Below are positions 39,052-48,257 of a DNA stretch of 64,000 nucleotides, piece by piece. Source of the stretch: Bacteroidales bacterium. GTDB taxonomy: Bacteria > Bacteroidota > Bacteroidia > Bacteroidales > UBA932. The position numbers were made by a program, and so were the translations under genes. The notes beneath the pieces are model-generated. The model made no database searches and was not told the DNA's origin. It saw nothing but the letters and a program-made list of their open reading frames with translations. Position 1 is the first letter of the stretch; every line of letters starts with the position of its first letter. Location: assembly GCA_017550525.1 (NCBI GenBank), contig JAFZOU010000002.1, forward strand, positions 55,162 to 119,161, written 5' to 3'.

Positions 39052-40002
39052 CTATTTCAGATACGGATTGTATTTGTCAAACGGCTTGTAGCTCATCCAG
39101 TCAATCTCAAGCTCATACTGGTACAGCGGCCTCTCCACGGAATTGGGGTTTGTTTCCACGGGCCAGTTGTTGGTGTGCCAGAAATTGAGCCTGTACTTGC
39201 TCTTGAGGCAGGGAACGCCGGTCTTTGAGGGCTGGTCCGGGAACACTTTCTTGCCCTTGTAGTCCCAGAGGATGATCTTCTTACCGGTTTCAGGATGCTC
39301 CATCCACCATACCATACGGTCAGGGTACCAGTCCCAGCCGTATACGTAGAAGCGGGCCGATGCATCGTAGTCCGGAATGGCCTCGATGCGTGAAGGCTTG
39401 TTCTGGCGGCCCTTGAACGCGGTATTTGGAACGCGCGTAACGCTGCCGTCCCTGTGGCGGACCTCGGAGCGCCAGATGGTCTCAAGGATCTCTCCGGTTG
39501 CAAGGTTGATGATGCGACCGACGCGGTTATGGGCGCCGCGCTTACCCGTCCAGGTGCCCACGTAAATGATTCTGGGATCGGCAATAAGCCACTCGATGTC
39601 AATCTCACTCTGCCCGAACTCCCTGTCAATGTTGTAGGTGAAATACCCCACCACGGCACCAACGTTTGGCTGAATCTCCCGGGGATCCGGAATCTTGATG
39701 CGGGCGCTGTAGCTTCCGTAGAATGTGTAGTCCTTGGAGATGATCTCCGGCCCCCGGCCGGCGCCTGCAGGGTCTGCGGGATCCATGCGGTATAACATTA
39801 CGGACGTACCTTCCTCGGAGAGTGAAGGAAAACCGGAGAAATAGCGGAGATCCTCTCCGGACGGCCTGTAATTAAAGTCAAAATATTGGGATGAAGACTC
39901 ATTGAAGTCTTCCTTGAACTCACCGTGGAAACGGGGAGCTTCCTGGCCCGAGGCAGTAAACCATGCCAGCAGGCCAATGCAAAATACAAGACAACGCTTC
40001 AT
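39052..40002 (-). CDS. GH16-family endo-beta-glucanase
   Basis: 316 aa. Type I signal peptide (ending TASGQE). GH16 fold with GSYSARIKIPD, VGAVVGYFTY and the catalytic strand QSEIDIEWL (residues of about 133-141; nucleophile Glu and acid/base Glu in E-I-D-I-E), then YVYGWDWYPDRMVWWMEH and LEIDWMSYKP. It should hydrolyse beta-1,3 or beta-1,3/1,4 glucan; the exact linkage is not determined. It is a close paralogue of the gene at 40776 and of the shortened one between them. Its ATG overlaps the upstream stop by one base (TAATG). Last gene of the PUL-B operon. Confidence 0.92.
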   Translation of the reverse strand: MKRCLVFCIGLLAWFTASGQEAPRFHGEFKEDFNESSSQYFDFNYRPSGEDLRYFSGFPSLSEEGTSVMLYRMDPADPAGAGRGPEIISKDYTFYGSYSARIKIPDPREIQPNVGAVVGYFTYNIDREFGQSEIDIEWLIADPRIIYVGTWTGKRGAHNRVGRIINLATGEILETIWRSEVRHRDGSVTRVPNTAFKGRQNKPSRIEAIPDYDASARFYVYGWDWYPDRMVWWMEHPETGKKIILWDYKGKKVFPDQPSKTGVPCLKSKYRLNFWHTNNWPVETNPNSVERPLYQYELEIDWMSYKPFDKYNPYLK

Positions 40003-40772
40003 TATTCAGAGGGGTTATATTGTATCCAGTCAATTTCAAGTTCGTAGGGGTAATTGGGGGCCTGCCCGTCAGTGTGGTAGTACTTTAAGGCAAGCTTCTG
40101 AGGCTTATCGGGCACATTTTCCGTGATTTCTTCAATCACTTTTTTATCGGCCGTGGCCGAAGTTTTAACCCAGTAGCTCAGTTTATCCGCGCTCCAGTCT
40201 ATACCATAGATATAGAACTTTGAAGCGGCGTTATATCCCCCAACGGTGGGAGAAGAGAGATTAATGCCAAGAGCAAGGCCTTTAGGGCCGAATTCCACGC
40301 GCGCGCCAAGCTTTGCCTGCACGGAAGTTACATCCGGAAGGCGCATCCTGACGGCATAGCTGCCGTAGTGGACATAATCCTTTGTGGTTACTGAGGGGCC
40401 TTTTCCCGCACTGTCCGTAAGGCTAAGGCGCATCATGAGGATTTTGGTCCCGTTTTCCGTAAGGGAAGGGAACCCAGGGAAGTAACGGAAATCATACCCG
40501 TCAGACGTCTTGTCCATCACAAGGTTTTCAAGGGGGGAGTTACTGTCAAAACTCTCCTCAAAGGCCTCCATAAGGGTTACGTCAACGGGCGGATCCTCGG
40601 GCTCATCACCGGGCTCATCACCGGGTTCATCACCAGGGTCCTCCGGAGGGTTGTCCTCCGGCTGTTCCGGCTTTGGCTTTTCCTCCTCAGGGAGCGGATA
40701 TTTTCCTCCGGAGCTGCAGGAAACTCCGGCGAGAAGGGCCATAGACAGCAGTATGACGGCGGTTTTCTTCAT
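40002..40772 (-). CDS. GH16-derived lipoprotein lacking the catalytic segment
   Basis: 256 aa. Lipoprotein signal (AGVSCSSG), then an acidic linker with DEPG repeats (about residues 30-60) that would hold the domain off the membrane. The rest aligns with the two flanking GH16 enzymes at both ends (FPGFPSLTENGTKILMMRLS, YGSYAVRMRLPDV, then FYIYGIDWSADKLSYWV and YPYELEIDWIQYNP). About 85 residues are missing in the middle, including the E-I-D-x-E strand and the region before DAS(A/K)RFYVYG. It cannot be a normal glucanase and is best seen as a surface glycan-binding protein made from a duplicated GH16. Alternatively it is a decaying paralogue, but the frame is intact. Confidence 0.82.
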   Translation of the reverse strand: MKKTAVILLSMALLAGVSCSSGGKYPLPEEEKPKPEQPEDNPPEDPGDEPGDEPGDEPEDPPVDVTLMEAFEESFDSNSPLENLVMDKTSDGYDFRYFPGFPSLTENGTKILMMRLSLTDSAGKGPSVTTKDYVHYGSYAVRMRLPDVTSVQAKLGARVEFGPKGLALGINLSSPTVGGYNAASKFYIYGIDWSADKLSYWVKTSATADKKVIEEITENVPDKPQKLALKYYHTDGQAPNYPYELEIDWIQYNPSE

Positions 40773-40775
40773 TGG

Positions 40776-41720
40776 CTAGTATTTATTGTCCTCTCTCCAC
40801 TGGATGTTAAGTGCATCATACGGTTCATACTTCATCCAGTCCACCTCCAGGCAGTAGGGATACTTTGGAGCCTCCGTGGAGCGTGAATTTGTGTCTACCG
40901 GCCAGTTGTTTGTGTGCCAGAAGTTCATGAGGTATGTTGTGGGCGGCTGGGGGATTCCGGAGAAGTTGGGCGTGGTTCCCTGATAGTCCCAGAGGATTAT
41001 CTTCTCCCCGGTATCCGGGTGCTCTATCCACCAGGTAAGCCTGTCCGGGTACCAGTCAAAGCCGTACACATAAAAGCGCTTGGAGGCGTCGTAGCCCTCT
41101 ATGGCGGTGATAGTTCTGGGCGTAAGGGCTGCGTCGTCGGAGCTGTCAAAGTTGTGGTTCTTGTTACCGTCGTGGTAGGACCTGTAGTTGGTGTACAGGA
41201 TTTGTCCCTTTGCAAGATTGATGGTTCGGCCAACCCTCTGGAGGTTATTCACATTATTGGGCGCGCTTGTCCAGGTGCCTATGTAAATAAGCGTAGGGTC
41301 TGCAATAAGCCACTCGAAGTCAATCTCAGAAAGGCCGAACCCCTGCGTAAAACGATATGTGAAATAACCAACCACAGCTCCCACATTAGGCTGCGCCTTC
41401 TTCACGTCAGGGACGCGGAGACGGGCGGAATATGTGCCGAAATGCGTGCGCTTTGAGGAAGAGATTTCCGGGCCTCGGCCTGCTCCTGCAGGGTCTGAGG
41501 GCTGGATGCGCTCCAGCATCACGGTTGTACCCGCCTCAGTGAGCGAAGGCACTCCAAAAAACAGCTTTGGGGCACTCCCGCTGCTGAAATACTGAGGCTT
41601 TGCGGCGTCAAAATTCTCTGTGAACGCCTGCATGAAACGGCTGTCCGTATCCTGGGCCCATGCCACCGAAACGGATATGAAAAGCGCCAGCGCCGTTGAT
41701 ATGAGGATGGTCGGTTTCAT
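40776..41720 (-). CDS. GH16-family endo-beta-glucanase
   Basis: 314 aa. Type I signal peptide (ending VAWAQD). Catalytic strand LSEIDFEWL (residues of about 126-134), preceded by FGTYSARLRVPDV and VGAVVGYFTYRF and followed by YVYGFDWYPDRLTWWIEH, FWHTNNWPVDTN and LEVDWMKYEP. Both catalytic Glu residues are present. It is a paralogue of the gene at 39052, differing mainly in the loops after the active site, so the two may cut different linkages or chain lengths. Member of the PUL-B operon. Confidence 0.92.
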   Translation of the reverse strand: MKPTILISTALALFISVSVAWAQDTDSRFMQAFTENFDAAKPQYFSSGSAPKLFFGVPSLTEAGTTVMLERIQPSDPAGAGRGPEISSSKRTHFGTYSARLRVPDVKKAQPNVGAVVGYFTYRFTQGFGLSEIDFEWLIADPTLIYIGTWTSAPNNVNNLQRVGRTINLAKGQILYTNYRSYHDGNKNHNFDSSDDAALTPRTITAIEGYDASKRFYVYGFDWYPDRLTWWIEHPDTGEKIILWDYQGTTPNFSGIPQPPTTYLMNFWHTNNWPVDTNSRSTEAPKYPYCLEVDWMKYEPYDALNIQWREDNKY

Positions 41721-41787
41721 ATTCTTCTACAAAGATAATAAAAAAGACAGGGGCGGGGTTCCACCCCTGTCTGAAACTAACGGAGAA

Positions 41788-42468
41788 TTACTCTGCGGGA
41801 GCGGGAACAATCTTTACGCTGAGGTCATCGAAGTAGTAGTACCTGCCCGGACCATGGCAACTGCCCCAAACAGAACGGAGGGTAACATAGAAGTAGATGG
41901 TTCCGGTCTTCTGTGCCCAGTAGTGAGCCACGGGTTCGCCGCCGTTGCTATATCCAAGGCCAAGCTCTCCATTCTTTGCAATGTAGTCATCGTTAGCACC
42001 AAAATCACCGTCAAAAGGAGGAACGGGCTCTGCGCCGGGATTGTCATAAGCTGAATTCCAGTAATTGTACATTTCTACTGTGGCATTCGAGAGGCCATCA
42101 GAAGGAATTGTTGCAGGATCATCAACAAAGCCAAACCACAGCAGACCGCAGTCATTGGTGTTTTCGTTCCACTTCATCTGTGCGGAGAGTTCAAGGTAGT
42201 CGCCTTCCACAACGTCGATTGCCTGATAGAACCATACATTGTTGGCCTGATCATGATCCTGATTTTCAGAAGATAGACGCAGGCATCCGCCCTTGCCGCC
42301 GGCGGGCTTAACCTCGGTGTATCCGAATGTGGGAACCCAGCTGGGTAAACCGGCTATGGGAGCGTAGTCGCCGTCAAGGACCTCGGTGCTCACAACTGTC
42401 CAGTACTGAGCGTCATCTTCTTCCATGGAGCCGCCCTTGAGGAGTTCGTTGTATGCAACAACTTCCAC
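41788..42468 (-). pseudogene. Detached C-terminal half of the PKD glycan-binding lipoprotein
   Basis: 226 codons in the same frame as the upstream PKD gene, separated from it only by a TAA at 42469-42471. It reads on without a further stop: GGSMEEDDAQYW, VWFYQAIDVVEGDYLELSAQ, DDLSVKIVPAPAE, a beta-sandwich pattern like carbohydrate-binding modules. It has no signal peptide and its only start would be a GTG directly after the stop. Most likely the second half of a 420-residue surface glycan-binding protein cut by one nonsense mutation; readthrough, restart or a sequence error would restore it. Confidence 0.7.
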
Positions 42469-43053
42469 TTAGGCCTGATAGGTGTCCATTGCGGAGGCAG
42501 AGTTGACTACAACGGCCTTGACGGTGTATTTGCCATACTCGGCATAGGTGTGAGAGGTCTTGAAGTCGGTGCCGGGTTCGGTGGTGGAGCCATCACCGAA
42601 GTCCCAGGTAATGTTGGTGGCATTCTGGGAGGAGGTGGCGTCAAAATTGATTACGCGGCCAAACTCACCTGCACGGTCCTTCTTGGCCTCAAAGGTGAAG
42701 TAGGCCTTGGGGGCACCTGCAACGTCAATTCTGACTTCCTTGGAAGAGACATCGCCGTCGGCATTTGCGGCTGTGAGCTTAACGGAATAACTGCCGCCGG
42801 AAGCGTAGGTGTGTTCCGGAGAAGCTTCCTTTGAAGTCTCGTCATCGCCGAAGTCCCACTTGTAGGCGGTGGCGTTGGTGCTCTTGTTGGTGAAAGTCAC
42901 CTTCAGTCCGTCCACGGCGTAGTCGAAGTCTGCCTTAGGGGAGGCGGCGGCAGGCGTGTTGTCGTCTGTTTTGCCGTTATCGGCGGGCTTTGTGCAGGCT
43001 GCCATTGCTACTGCAAAGACGGCTGCTGCGAGAAAATAAAGAACTTTTTTCAT
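42469..43053 (-). CDS. PKD-domain lipoprotein, prematurely ended
   Basis: 194 aa from ATG 43053 (MKKVLYFL; an ATG three codons upstream exists). Lipoprotein signal (AMAACTKPA), then two PKD domains: about 28-103 (YKWDFGDDETSKEASPEHTY) and 104-194 (ITWDFGDGSTTEPGTD, then TYAEYGKYTVKAVVV). The protein stops at the end of the second PKD domain (DTYQA), while the coding pattern continues in frame for 226 codons. In PULs such PKD arms usually carry a terminal glycan-binding domain, which is exactly what is cut off here. Located between a DUF1735 lipoprotein and GH16. Confidence 0.82.
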   Translation of the reverse strand: MKKVLYFLAAAVFAVAMAACTKPADNGKTDDNTPAAASPKADFDYAVDGLKVTFTNKSTNATAYKWDFGDDETSKEASPEHTYASGGSYSVKLTAANADGDVSSKEVRIDVAGAPKAYFTFEAKKDRAGEFGRVINFDATSSQNATNITWDFGDGSTTEPGTDFKTSHTYAEYGKYTVKAVVVNSASAMDTYQA

Positions 43054-43096
43054 AAAACACATGTGTTAAAAAATGGTTAATATTGGTTTAGGATTA

Positions 43097-43711
43097 TTAA
43101 TCAAGAGGGAAGAGGGCACGTACGTCGTCCGTCCAGTACTCGCTTCCAAGGTCCAGGATAATTGCCACGGACGTGTTGGAATCGGCCAGGGAATAGTCGG
43201 CAGGCCCCTGCAGATTGGAAATGGCAAGGCCAAGGACAAGCTTCTTGTAGCCTTCAGTGTCCTTGAAGGCGGCGCTCTGGGCGGCAAGGGCCTTGAGGTC
43301 CACGCTCACCTTTACGGAAGCTCCGCTCTCACCGTCCGGAACCGTGATTGTGCCGGGAATGGTGCAGACAGCGGCAGGCAGAGCCATGCCCTTGACCTCC
43401 GTCGCTTTTGCCGCGGTAAGATCGGCCGATATCCCCAGGGATACGCTGTAGCCCTTCTGGACCGCGAAATACCCTGAGCGGATGACTCCTAGCGCGATAT
43501 CCAGTTTGCCGCTGGCGGCATCATAGGAGCAGGTGTACTTGGAGTTCTGGCCGAACGGTCCCATGGGGATGGGATAGGAGTTGTCTATACCCGTCACCGT
43601 GGCCTGCGGTATATACACCTTGGCAAAGCCGTAGTCCTTTTTGGCATCTTCCTTCTGGCATGCGCTCATCAGCGTCACGGCCAGCAGCAGTACGGGAAAT
43701 ATCTTTTTCAT
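43097..43711 (-). CDS. DUF1735-type PUL lipoprotein
   Basis: 204 aa. Lipoprotein signal (TLMSACQKE). The beta-sandwich pattern with YGFAKVYIPQATVTG, GVIRSGYFAVQKGYSVSLGI and VPDGESGASVKVSVDL fits the DUF1735 (BT_3987-like N-terminal) family found after susD in many PULs. Probably a surface glycan-binding or spacer protein; ligand unknown. It follows susD by 3 bp. Confidence 0.78.
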   Translation of the reverse strand: MKKIFPVLLLAVTLMSACQKEDAKKDYGFAKVYIPQATVTGIDNSYPIPMGPFGQNSKYTCSYDAASGKLDIALGVIRSGYFAVQKGYSVSLGISADLTAAKATEVKGMALPAAVCTIPGTITVPDGESGASVKVSVDLKALAAQSAAFKDTEGYKKLVLGLAISNLQGPADYSLADSNTSVAIILDLGSEYWTDDVRALFPLD

Positions 43712-43714
43712 ACT

Positions 43715-45496
43715 CTAATTGTATTCAGGGTTCTGGGTAATTGATCCGCCTCCGTTTGCAATCTCCTTGCGGGTGAAGGGGAAGTAGTAGTTGCGCTCAT
43801 AGAACGTGCGGTATGCTACGGTAGTATAGGTGTACTGGAAGCCTCCAAGGTTGTTTTTCTTGACGGAGGTGCCCTTGATGGCCTTGTTGAGGACCGTCAT
43901 AGCATCCTTCCAGCGGAGAAGGTCCCAGTAGCGGTGGTCTTCGAAGGCCAGCTCCACGCGACGCTCCTGCTTAACGGCATTACGGAAATCCGTCTTTGAG
44001 GCGGCTGTAACTGCAGGGAGTGAAGTGCTGGCGCTCTGACGTACTTCCGTGAGAGCCTGGCGTGCGGTCATTCCGTAACCGGCGGGGTCTGCATCCGGGC
44101 CATAGGCCTCGTTCATGGCCTCAGCGTAGTTCAGAAGGACCTCGGCGTAGCGGTAGAGAGGCCAGATATGGTCCGTGCTGCCGCCTTCCACAAGGTTGAG
44201 GTTGGGCGCAAGGAACTTCTTGAGGTAGTATCCGGTGGGGCTTGCCCCAGCAACGCGGGAGTCGTAGTTGCCGCCCTTGGACTCGTCAATCACATTGCCG
44301 TTCCAGGTGCTGCCGTTAGTGACTATTGTAGCGGCAAGGCGGGGATCCCTGTTGGCATAAGGATCCGGCACCTGAGGGCCGATGTACTCGTACGCGTCCA
44401 CAAGGTTCTGGGTGGGGCACACGCCGCTGCTTCCGCCGCGGGTTGCAACGGGATAGTTGGCAACCTCCGGAGCGCTGCCGGCCGCCTGGCGGACCAGGAA
44501 GATGGACTCTACGTCGGAGGTGGCGTTGTTCTTGATGAAGTAGTTGCCGTAGTCCCTGTTCATGGGCATATGCCAGTCGGGGGTGGTCCTGGCGCCTTCG
44601 CCAAAGCCGAAGCCCTTGGCAAAGATGGCCTTACGCATCTGAATGACGTCATTTGCGGCCGATGCTGCCCTTTCCCATTTCTCCACGTCATCCATGGGGT
44701 TGTTCCTGGGGCTTGCGGCATACAGGAGCACGCGGGCCTTGACGGCAAGGGCCGCCGTGCGGTCCCATCGGCCTGTCTCGTCACGGAAATTCCAGTTTGT
44801 GACGTCTGCGATGGCGTTTTCCGCGGTCTCATCAAGAGCAACCCTCCAGTCAAGGTTGAGCTCGTCCAGGTGGTCGTCGATGAGTTTCACGATATGCTCC
44901 ACAACCTCGTCGTAGGTGGCCTGGCGGGCAATGCCGGTCTCTGCATCGATGATGGGAACGCCGCCGTACATCTTTATTAGCTCCCCGTAGTAGTAAGCCT
45001 CTGCGATGTAGGCCTCGGCCCTCTGCCATCCAAGGTTGATGCAGTCTCGCATATATGCCTTGGGCTGCTCCGTGCTGTAGATGGTGCCGTCTGGGTTATA
45101 CACCGTGCTGGTGTCCCTGTTCAGTGCCAGGAACTCTTCCCCGTCCTTGGCGTAATCCAGGAAGAAATGCGCCGCGCGGATGCCCTCATAGCAGTTGGTG
45201 TACTTGTATGAGAGCGGGTTTAGATCGGCCGATAGAAGGCCCCTGTTGAAGGTCTGGGCTTCCGATGTGGGGGCCGCCTGCTCTGCTTCGTCCGAAGCGC
45301 TGGCAAAGAGGTTACCGTCAATCACGTTGAAGCCGTTTCCCATAGGGGTATAATATGCATAGGCAAAGCTTGTCAGGGTGCTGGAACGGGTCTGGAGCCT
45401 GTCCATGGTGTCAAACACGTCTATGCGTGTGTCCAGGAATTTGGAGCAGGCGCATAATGAGAGCGCCGCTGCAAGTATGATGTAAATCCTCTTCAT
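43715..45496 (-). CDS. SusD/RagB-family lipoprotein
   Basis: 593 aa. Lipoprotein signal (SLCACSKFLD). SusD features: NLGWQRAEAYIAEAYYYGELIKMYGGVPII (shown in part; residues of about 145-172), IWPLYRYAEVLLNYAEAMNEA (about 440) and VKQERRVELAFEDHRYWDLLRWK (about 510). It is the partner of the SusC-like protein encoded 3 bp upstream, forming the second SusCD pair of PUL-B. Confidence 0.92.
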   Translation of the reverse strand: MKRIYIILAAALSLCACSKFLDTRIDVFDTMDRLQTRSSTLTSFAYAYYTPMGNGFNVIDGNLFASASDEAEQAAPTSEAQTFNRGLLSADLNPLSYKYTNCYEGIRAAHFFLDYAKDGEEFLALNRDTSTVYNPDGTIYSTEQPKAYMRDCINLGWQRAEAYIAEAYYYGELIKMYGGVPIIDAETGIARQATYDEVVEHIVKLIDDHLDELNLDWRVALDETAENAIADVTNWNFRDETGRWDRTAALAVKARVLLYAASPRNNPMDDVEKWERAASAANDVIQMRKAIFAKGFGFGEGARTTPDWHMPMNRDYGNYFIKNNATSDVESIFLVRQAAGSAPEVANYPVATRGGSSGVCPTQNLVDAYEYIGPQVPDPYANRDPRLAATIVTNGSTWNGNVIDESKGGNYDSRVAGASPTGYYLKKFLAPNLNLVEGGSTDHIWPLYRYAEVLLNYAEAMNEAYGPDADPAGYGMTARQALTEVRQSASTSLPAVTAASKTDFRNAVKQERRVELAFEDHRYWDLLRWKDAMTVLNKAIKGTSVKKNNLGGFQYTYTTVAYRTFYERNYYFPFTRKEIANGGGSITQNPEYN

Positions 45497-45499
45497 ATC

Positions 45500-48238
45500 T
45501 TAGAAACTGATTTGAAGTCCCAGGTTAACCGCCTTTGAAGCGGGATATCCGTAACCCACCGTTTCCGGGTCCATGTGATACTTGCTCAGAAGGCTGCTGA
45601 GTGTTATGAGGTTGTACCCCGTGAGGCAGACGCGGAAGTTCTTGATAACCTTGCTGTCCACGGGAATGGTGTAACCAAGTTCCACTTCCTGCAGGCGTAG
45701 CCATGCGTTGTCCTTGATCCAGAAGGAGCTTGAGCGGTAGTTGTTGTCGTTCTGTCCTGTGGAGAGGCGGGGGTAAGTTGCGGTTTCACGGGTGTCAAGC
45801 TTGGCTTCCGGGTAGTGTACCCAGGCACCCTGGGCCCATTCGAAAGCGGTTCCGTAATTGAGGAAAGGCTTCCATTCATCGTAATCAAGAAGGTTTACCG
45901 TAGAGCCGGCGCTGCCTGTGATGAGGAAGGAAAGGTCAAATCCCATGAACCTGGCCTCTGCGCCAAGGCTGAGAACAAGTGAAGGATAGGAAGGATTGCC
46001 GATTTTCACGATGTCTGTGTCGTCAATGTACTCGTCACCGTCCTGGTTCTTATATTTAAGGTCACCTGGCTGGATGGCGCCGTAAAGCGGAACCGGCTGT
46101 CCCATGTTCAGCTCTCCGTCCATGTCAAAGTCCTTTACCTGGTAGAAGCCTATGCTCTCAAGACCCATCCTGGTGCCGTAGGGAAGGCCCGTAACGGCGT
46201 TGTAGGGGTACTTGGTTGCAACCTCTCCCATTTCCAGGACCTTGTTCTTTGCATAGAGCACGTTTCCAAAGATGCTCCAGTCCACGGGGCCGCTCTTTGT
46301 GGCATACACAAAGGAGGCGTCAACGCCGTGATTGAACATCTTTCCAAGGTTGGTGTAGGCAACCTGGGCGCCGTTATAGTCCATGAGGGTGTTGTCTCTT
46401 GTGAGGATACCGGTGCGGTAGTCCACAAAGTAATCGGCATTCACGGTAAGGGCGTTCCAGAGGGTTGTTTCCACGCCGATATTGGCCTTCAGGCTCTTCT
46501 CCGCGGTCACATCCGGGTGGCTCAGGAACAGCGGACGGATGCCGCTGGCGCCGCCGCCGAAGTTGGGTCCCATGCCCTGGACGAAGCTTCCTGTCCAGGT
46601 GTAGTACTGCTGGTACAGATACCTGCCGCCGGTCTCGAAGCCTTCAATTCCCACGTAGGCCTCGTTGGCTCCGGTAAAGCCGGCCGATGCCCTTACCCGC
46701 AGCCTGTTAACCACGGGGCTGCCTTTCAGGAATTCCTCGTTGGAGGCATTCCAGCCAAAGGAAATGGTAGGATAGGGAACAAACTGCTTTCCGGGCGCGA
46801 ATGCGTCGGAGCCGAATACAGACAGGCCCAGTCCGGCGTCATAGCGGTTGTCATAGGCCCAATCGGCCTTTGCGGTGAAGTTGGCGTAGCGGTATTTCCA
46901 ATTGTAGAATGCGCTGCCGGTGCCGTTGAAGTCGGAGATGTGGGCGCCAAGCTTTGCCGCTATCTTATGAAGGCCGAACACTCCGTTCCAGCCAAGGATG
47001 ACGTTACCCTGCATCCAGCGCTCCTTGCCTGAGCTCCAGTATCCGTTGGAGCGGATGTAGGTGGAGACATCGGCCGTCTGGGGAACTCCGCCGTTGTAAC
47101 GGGCGTAAGTGTTTGTCTTGGCGGTGTTTCCAATGGTCCTTGAATAGAAGGAGAAGCCTTCCTGCAGGTACAGGCCGGGGAGAAGGAAGCCAAAGTCTTC
47201 CCTGAACTTGAAGTTGGCCTGCATGAGCTTTGTGCGGCTTGTGGTCCAGCCCTGTCCGGCAAGCGAACCTACCGGGTTGTTGGGATACACCGCCGTACCG
47301 GAGTAGTTGGAAATGGGATCCGTGGCGTCCTTGTCAAATATGGGGTAAATATTTGACGGATAACTCATTACGTCATCAACAAGCTGGTACACGCTGTAGT
47401 TGGGGCGGTTGCGGTCTTCAAGACGTCCGCCAAGGTCTACGCTCACCGTGAATATGTCGTTGAGCTTCATGTCCAGGTTGGTGCGCACGCCGTATTTCAC
47501 GAAGGAAACGTTTTTGGTGCGGTCCGTATTCCTGACGTTCAGGAAACCCTGCTGGTTGGCGTAGTCCAGGACAACGCTGTACTTTGCGTTCTGGGAGCCG
47601 CCGCGGATGGAGAGACTGCCGTCGGCATAACCGGTGACGGGCTTGAAAACTTCGTCGTACCAGTTCACGTCTACACCCTCTCCGGCCTTGTAGGCGTTCA
47701 TTGCCTCGAAGTCGTAGTAGGGATCCCACTCACGGCCGTGGTCGTTGCTCCAGGCCTGGTTGTACAGGCGGGCGTAATCGTAGGAGCCAAGAGGCTTTGC
47801 CACGTTGATGGGCATCTGGGCGCCGCCGCGAGTCTTGAATGTGATTACCGGAGCGCCTTCAGAGCCGCGTTTGGTGGTGATAGCAAGCACGCCGTTGGCT
47901 CCGTTCATACCGTATTCGGCAAGATCGGCCGCATTCTTACATATTACCACAGACTCAATTTCCTCCGGGGAGAGGTAGCTGATGAAGTCCTGCTGGACCT
48001 CAAAGCCGTCCACGAATATCTTCAGGGTGTTCACGTCCGTCCCCTGCGCGTAGGAGCCGATGCCGCGGATCATCATCCTGGCCGCTCCTGCACCCGGAGT
48101 ACCGTCGTTACGGATCACGATGAGTCCCGGATACTTGCCCTCAAGGGCGTCCGTAAAGTTGGCAAGGTCCTGCGAATACCCGCTGAGGGATGCAAGGAGG
48201 AGTCCTGCCAGAGCTGCTATTATGGAGTGTCTTTTCAT
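45500..48238 (-). CDS. SusC-like porin lacking the N-terminal domain and TonB box
   Basis: 912 aa. After a signal peptide (ending SGYSQD) the chain starts almost at once in the plug: FTDALEGKYPGLIVIRNDGT, MMIRGIGSYAQGTDV, LKIFVDGFEV, ANGVLAITTKRG. The carboxypeptidase-regulatory domain and the TonB-box segment present in the other two SusC proteins (about 115 residues) are absent. The barrel is complete and ends LGLQISF. The 19-bp gap to the upstream susD leaves no room for missing N-terminal coding sequence. It pairs with the SusD at 43715. How it would be energised without a TonB box is unclear; it may act passively or with another SusC. Confidence 0.9.
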   Translation of the reverse strand: MKRHSIIAALAGLLLASLSGYSQDLANFTDALEGKYPGLIVIRNDGTPGAGAARMMIRGIGSYAQGTDVNTLKIFVDGFEVQQDFISYLSPEEIESVVICKNAADLAEYGMNGANGVLAITTKRGSEGAPVITFKTRGGAQMPINVAKPLGSYDYARLYNQAWSNDHGREWDPYYDFEAMNAYKAGEGVDVNWYDEVFKPVTGYADGSLSIRGGSQNAKYSVVLDYANQQGFLNVRNTDRTKNVSFVKYGVRTNLDMKLNDIFTVSVDLGGRLEDRNRPNYSVYQLVDDVMSYPSNIYPIFDKDATDPISNYSGTAVYPNNPVGSLAGQGWTTSRTKLMQANFKFREDFGFLLPGLYLQEGFSFYSRTIGNTAKTNTYARYNGGVPQTADVSTYIRSNGYWSSGKERWMQGNVILGWNGVFGLHKIAAKLGAHISDFNGTGSAFYNWKYRYANFTAKADWAYDNRYDAGLGLSVFGSDAFAPGKQFVPYPTISFGWNASNEEFLKGSPVVNRLRVRASAGFTGANEAYVGIEGFETGGRYLYQQYYTWTGSFVQGMGPNFGGGASGIRPLFLSHPDVTAEKSLKANIGVETTLWNALTVNADYFVDYRTGILTRDNTLMDYNGAQVAYTNLGKMFNHGVDASFVYATKSGPVDWSIFGNVLYAKNKVLEMGEVATKYPYNAVTGLPYGTRMGLESIGFYQVKDFDMDGELNMGQPVPLYGAIQPGDLKYKNQDGDEYIDDTDIVKIGNPSYPSLVLSLGAEARFMGFDLSFLITGSAGSTVNLLDYDEWKPFLNYGTAFEWAQGAWVHYPEAKLDTRETATYPRLSTGQNDNNYRSSSFWIKDNAWLRLQEVELGYTIPVDSKVIKNFRVCLTGYNLITLSSLLSKYHMDPETVGYGYPASKAVNLGLQISF

Positions 48239-48257
48239 TGCTTCACGGATTTATCTG

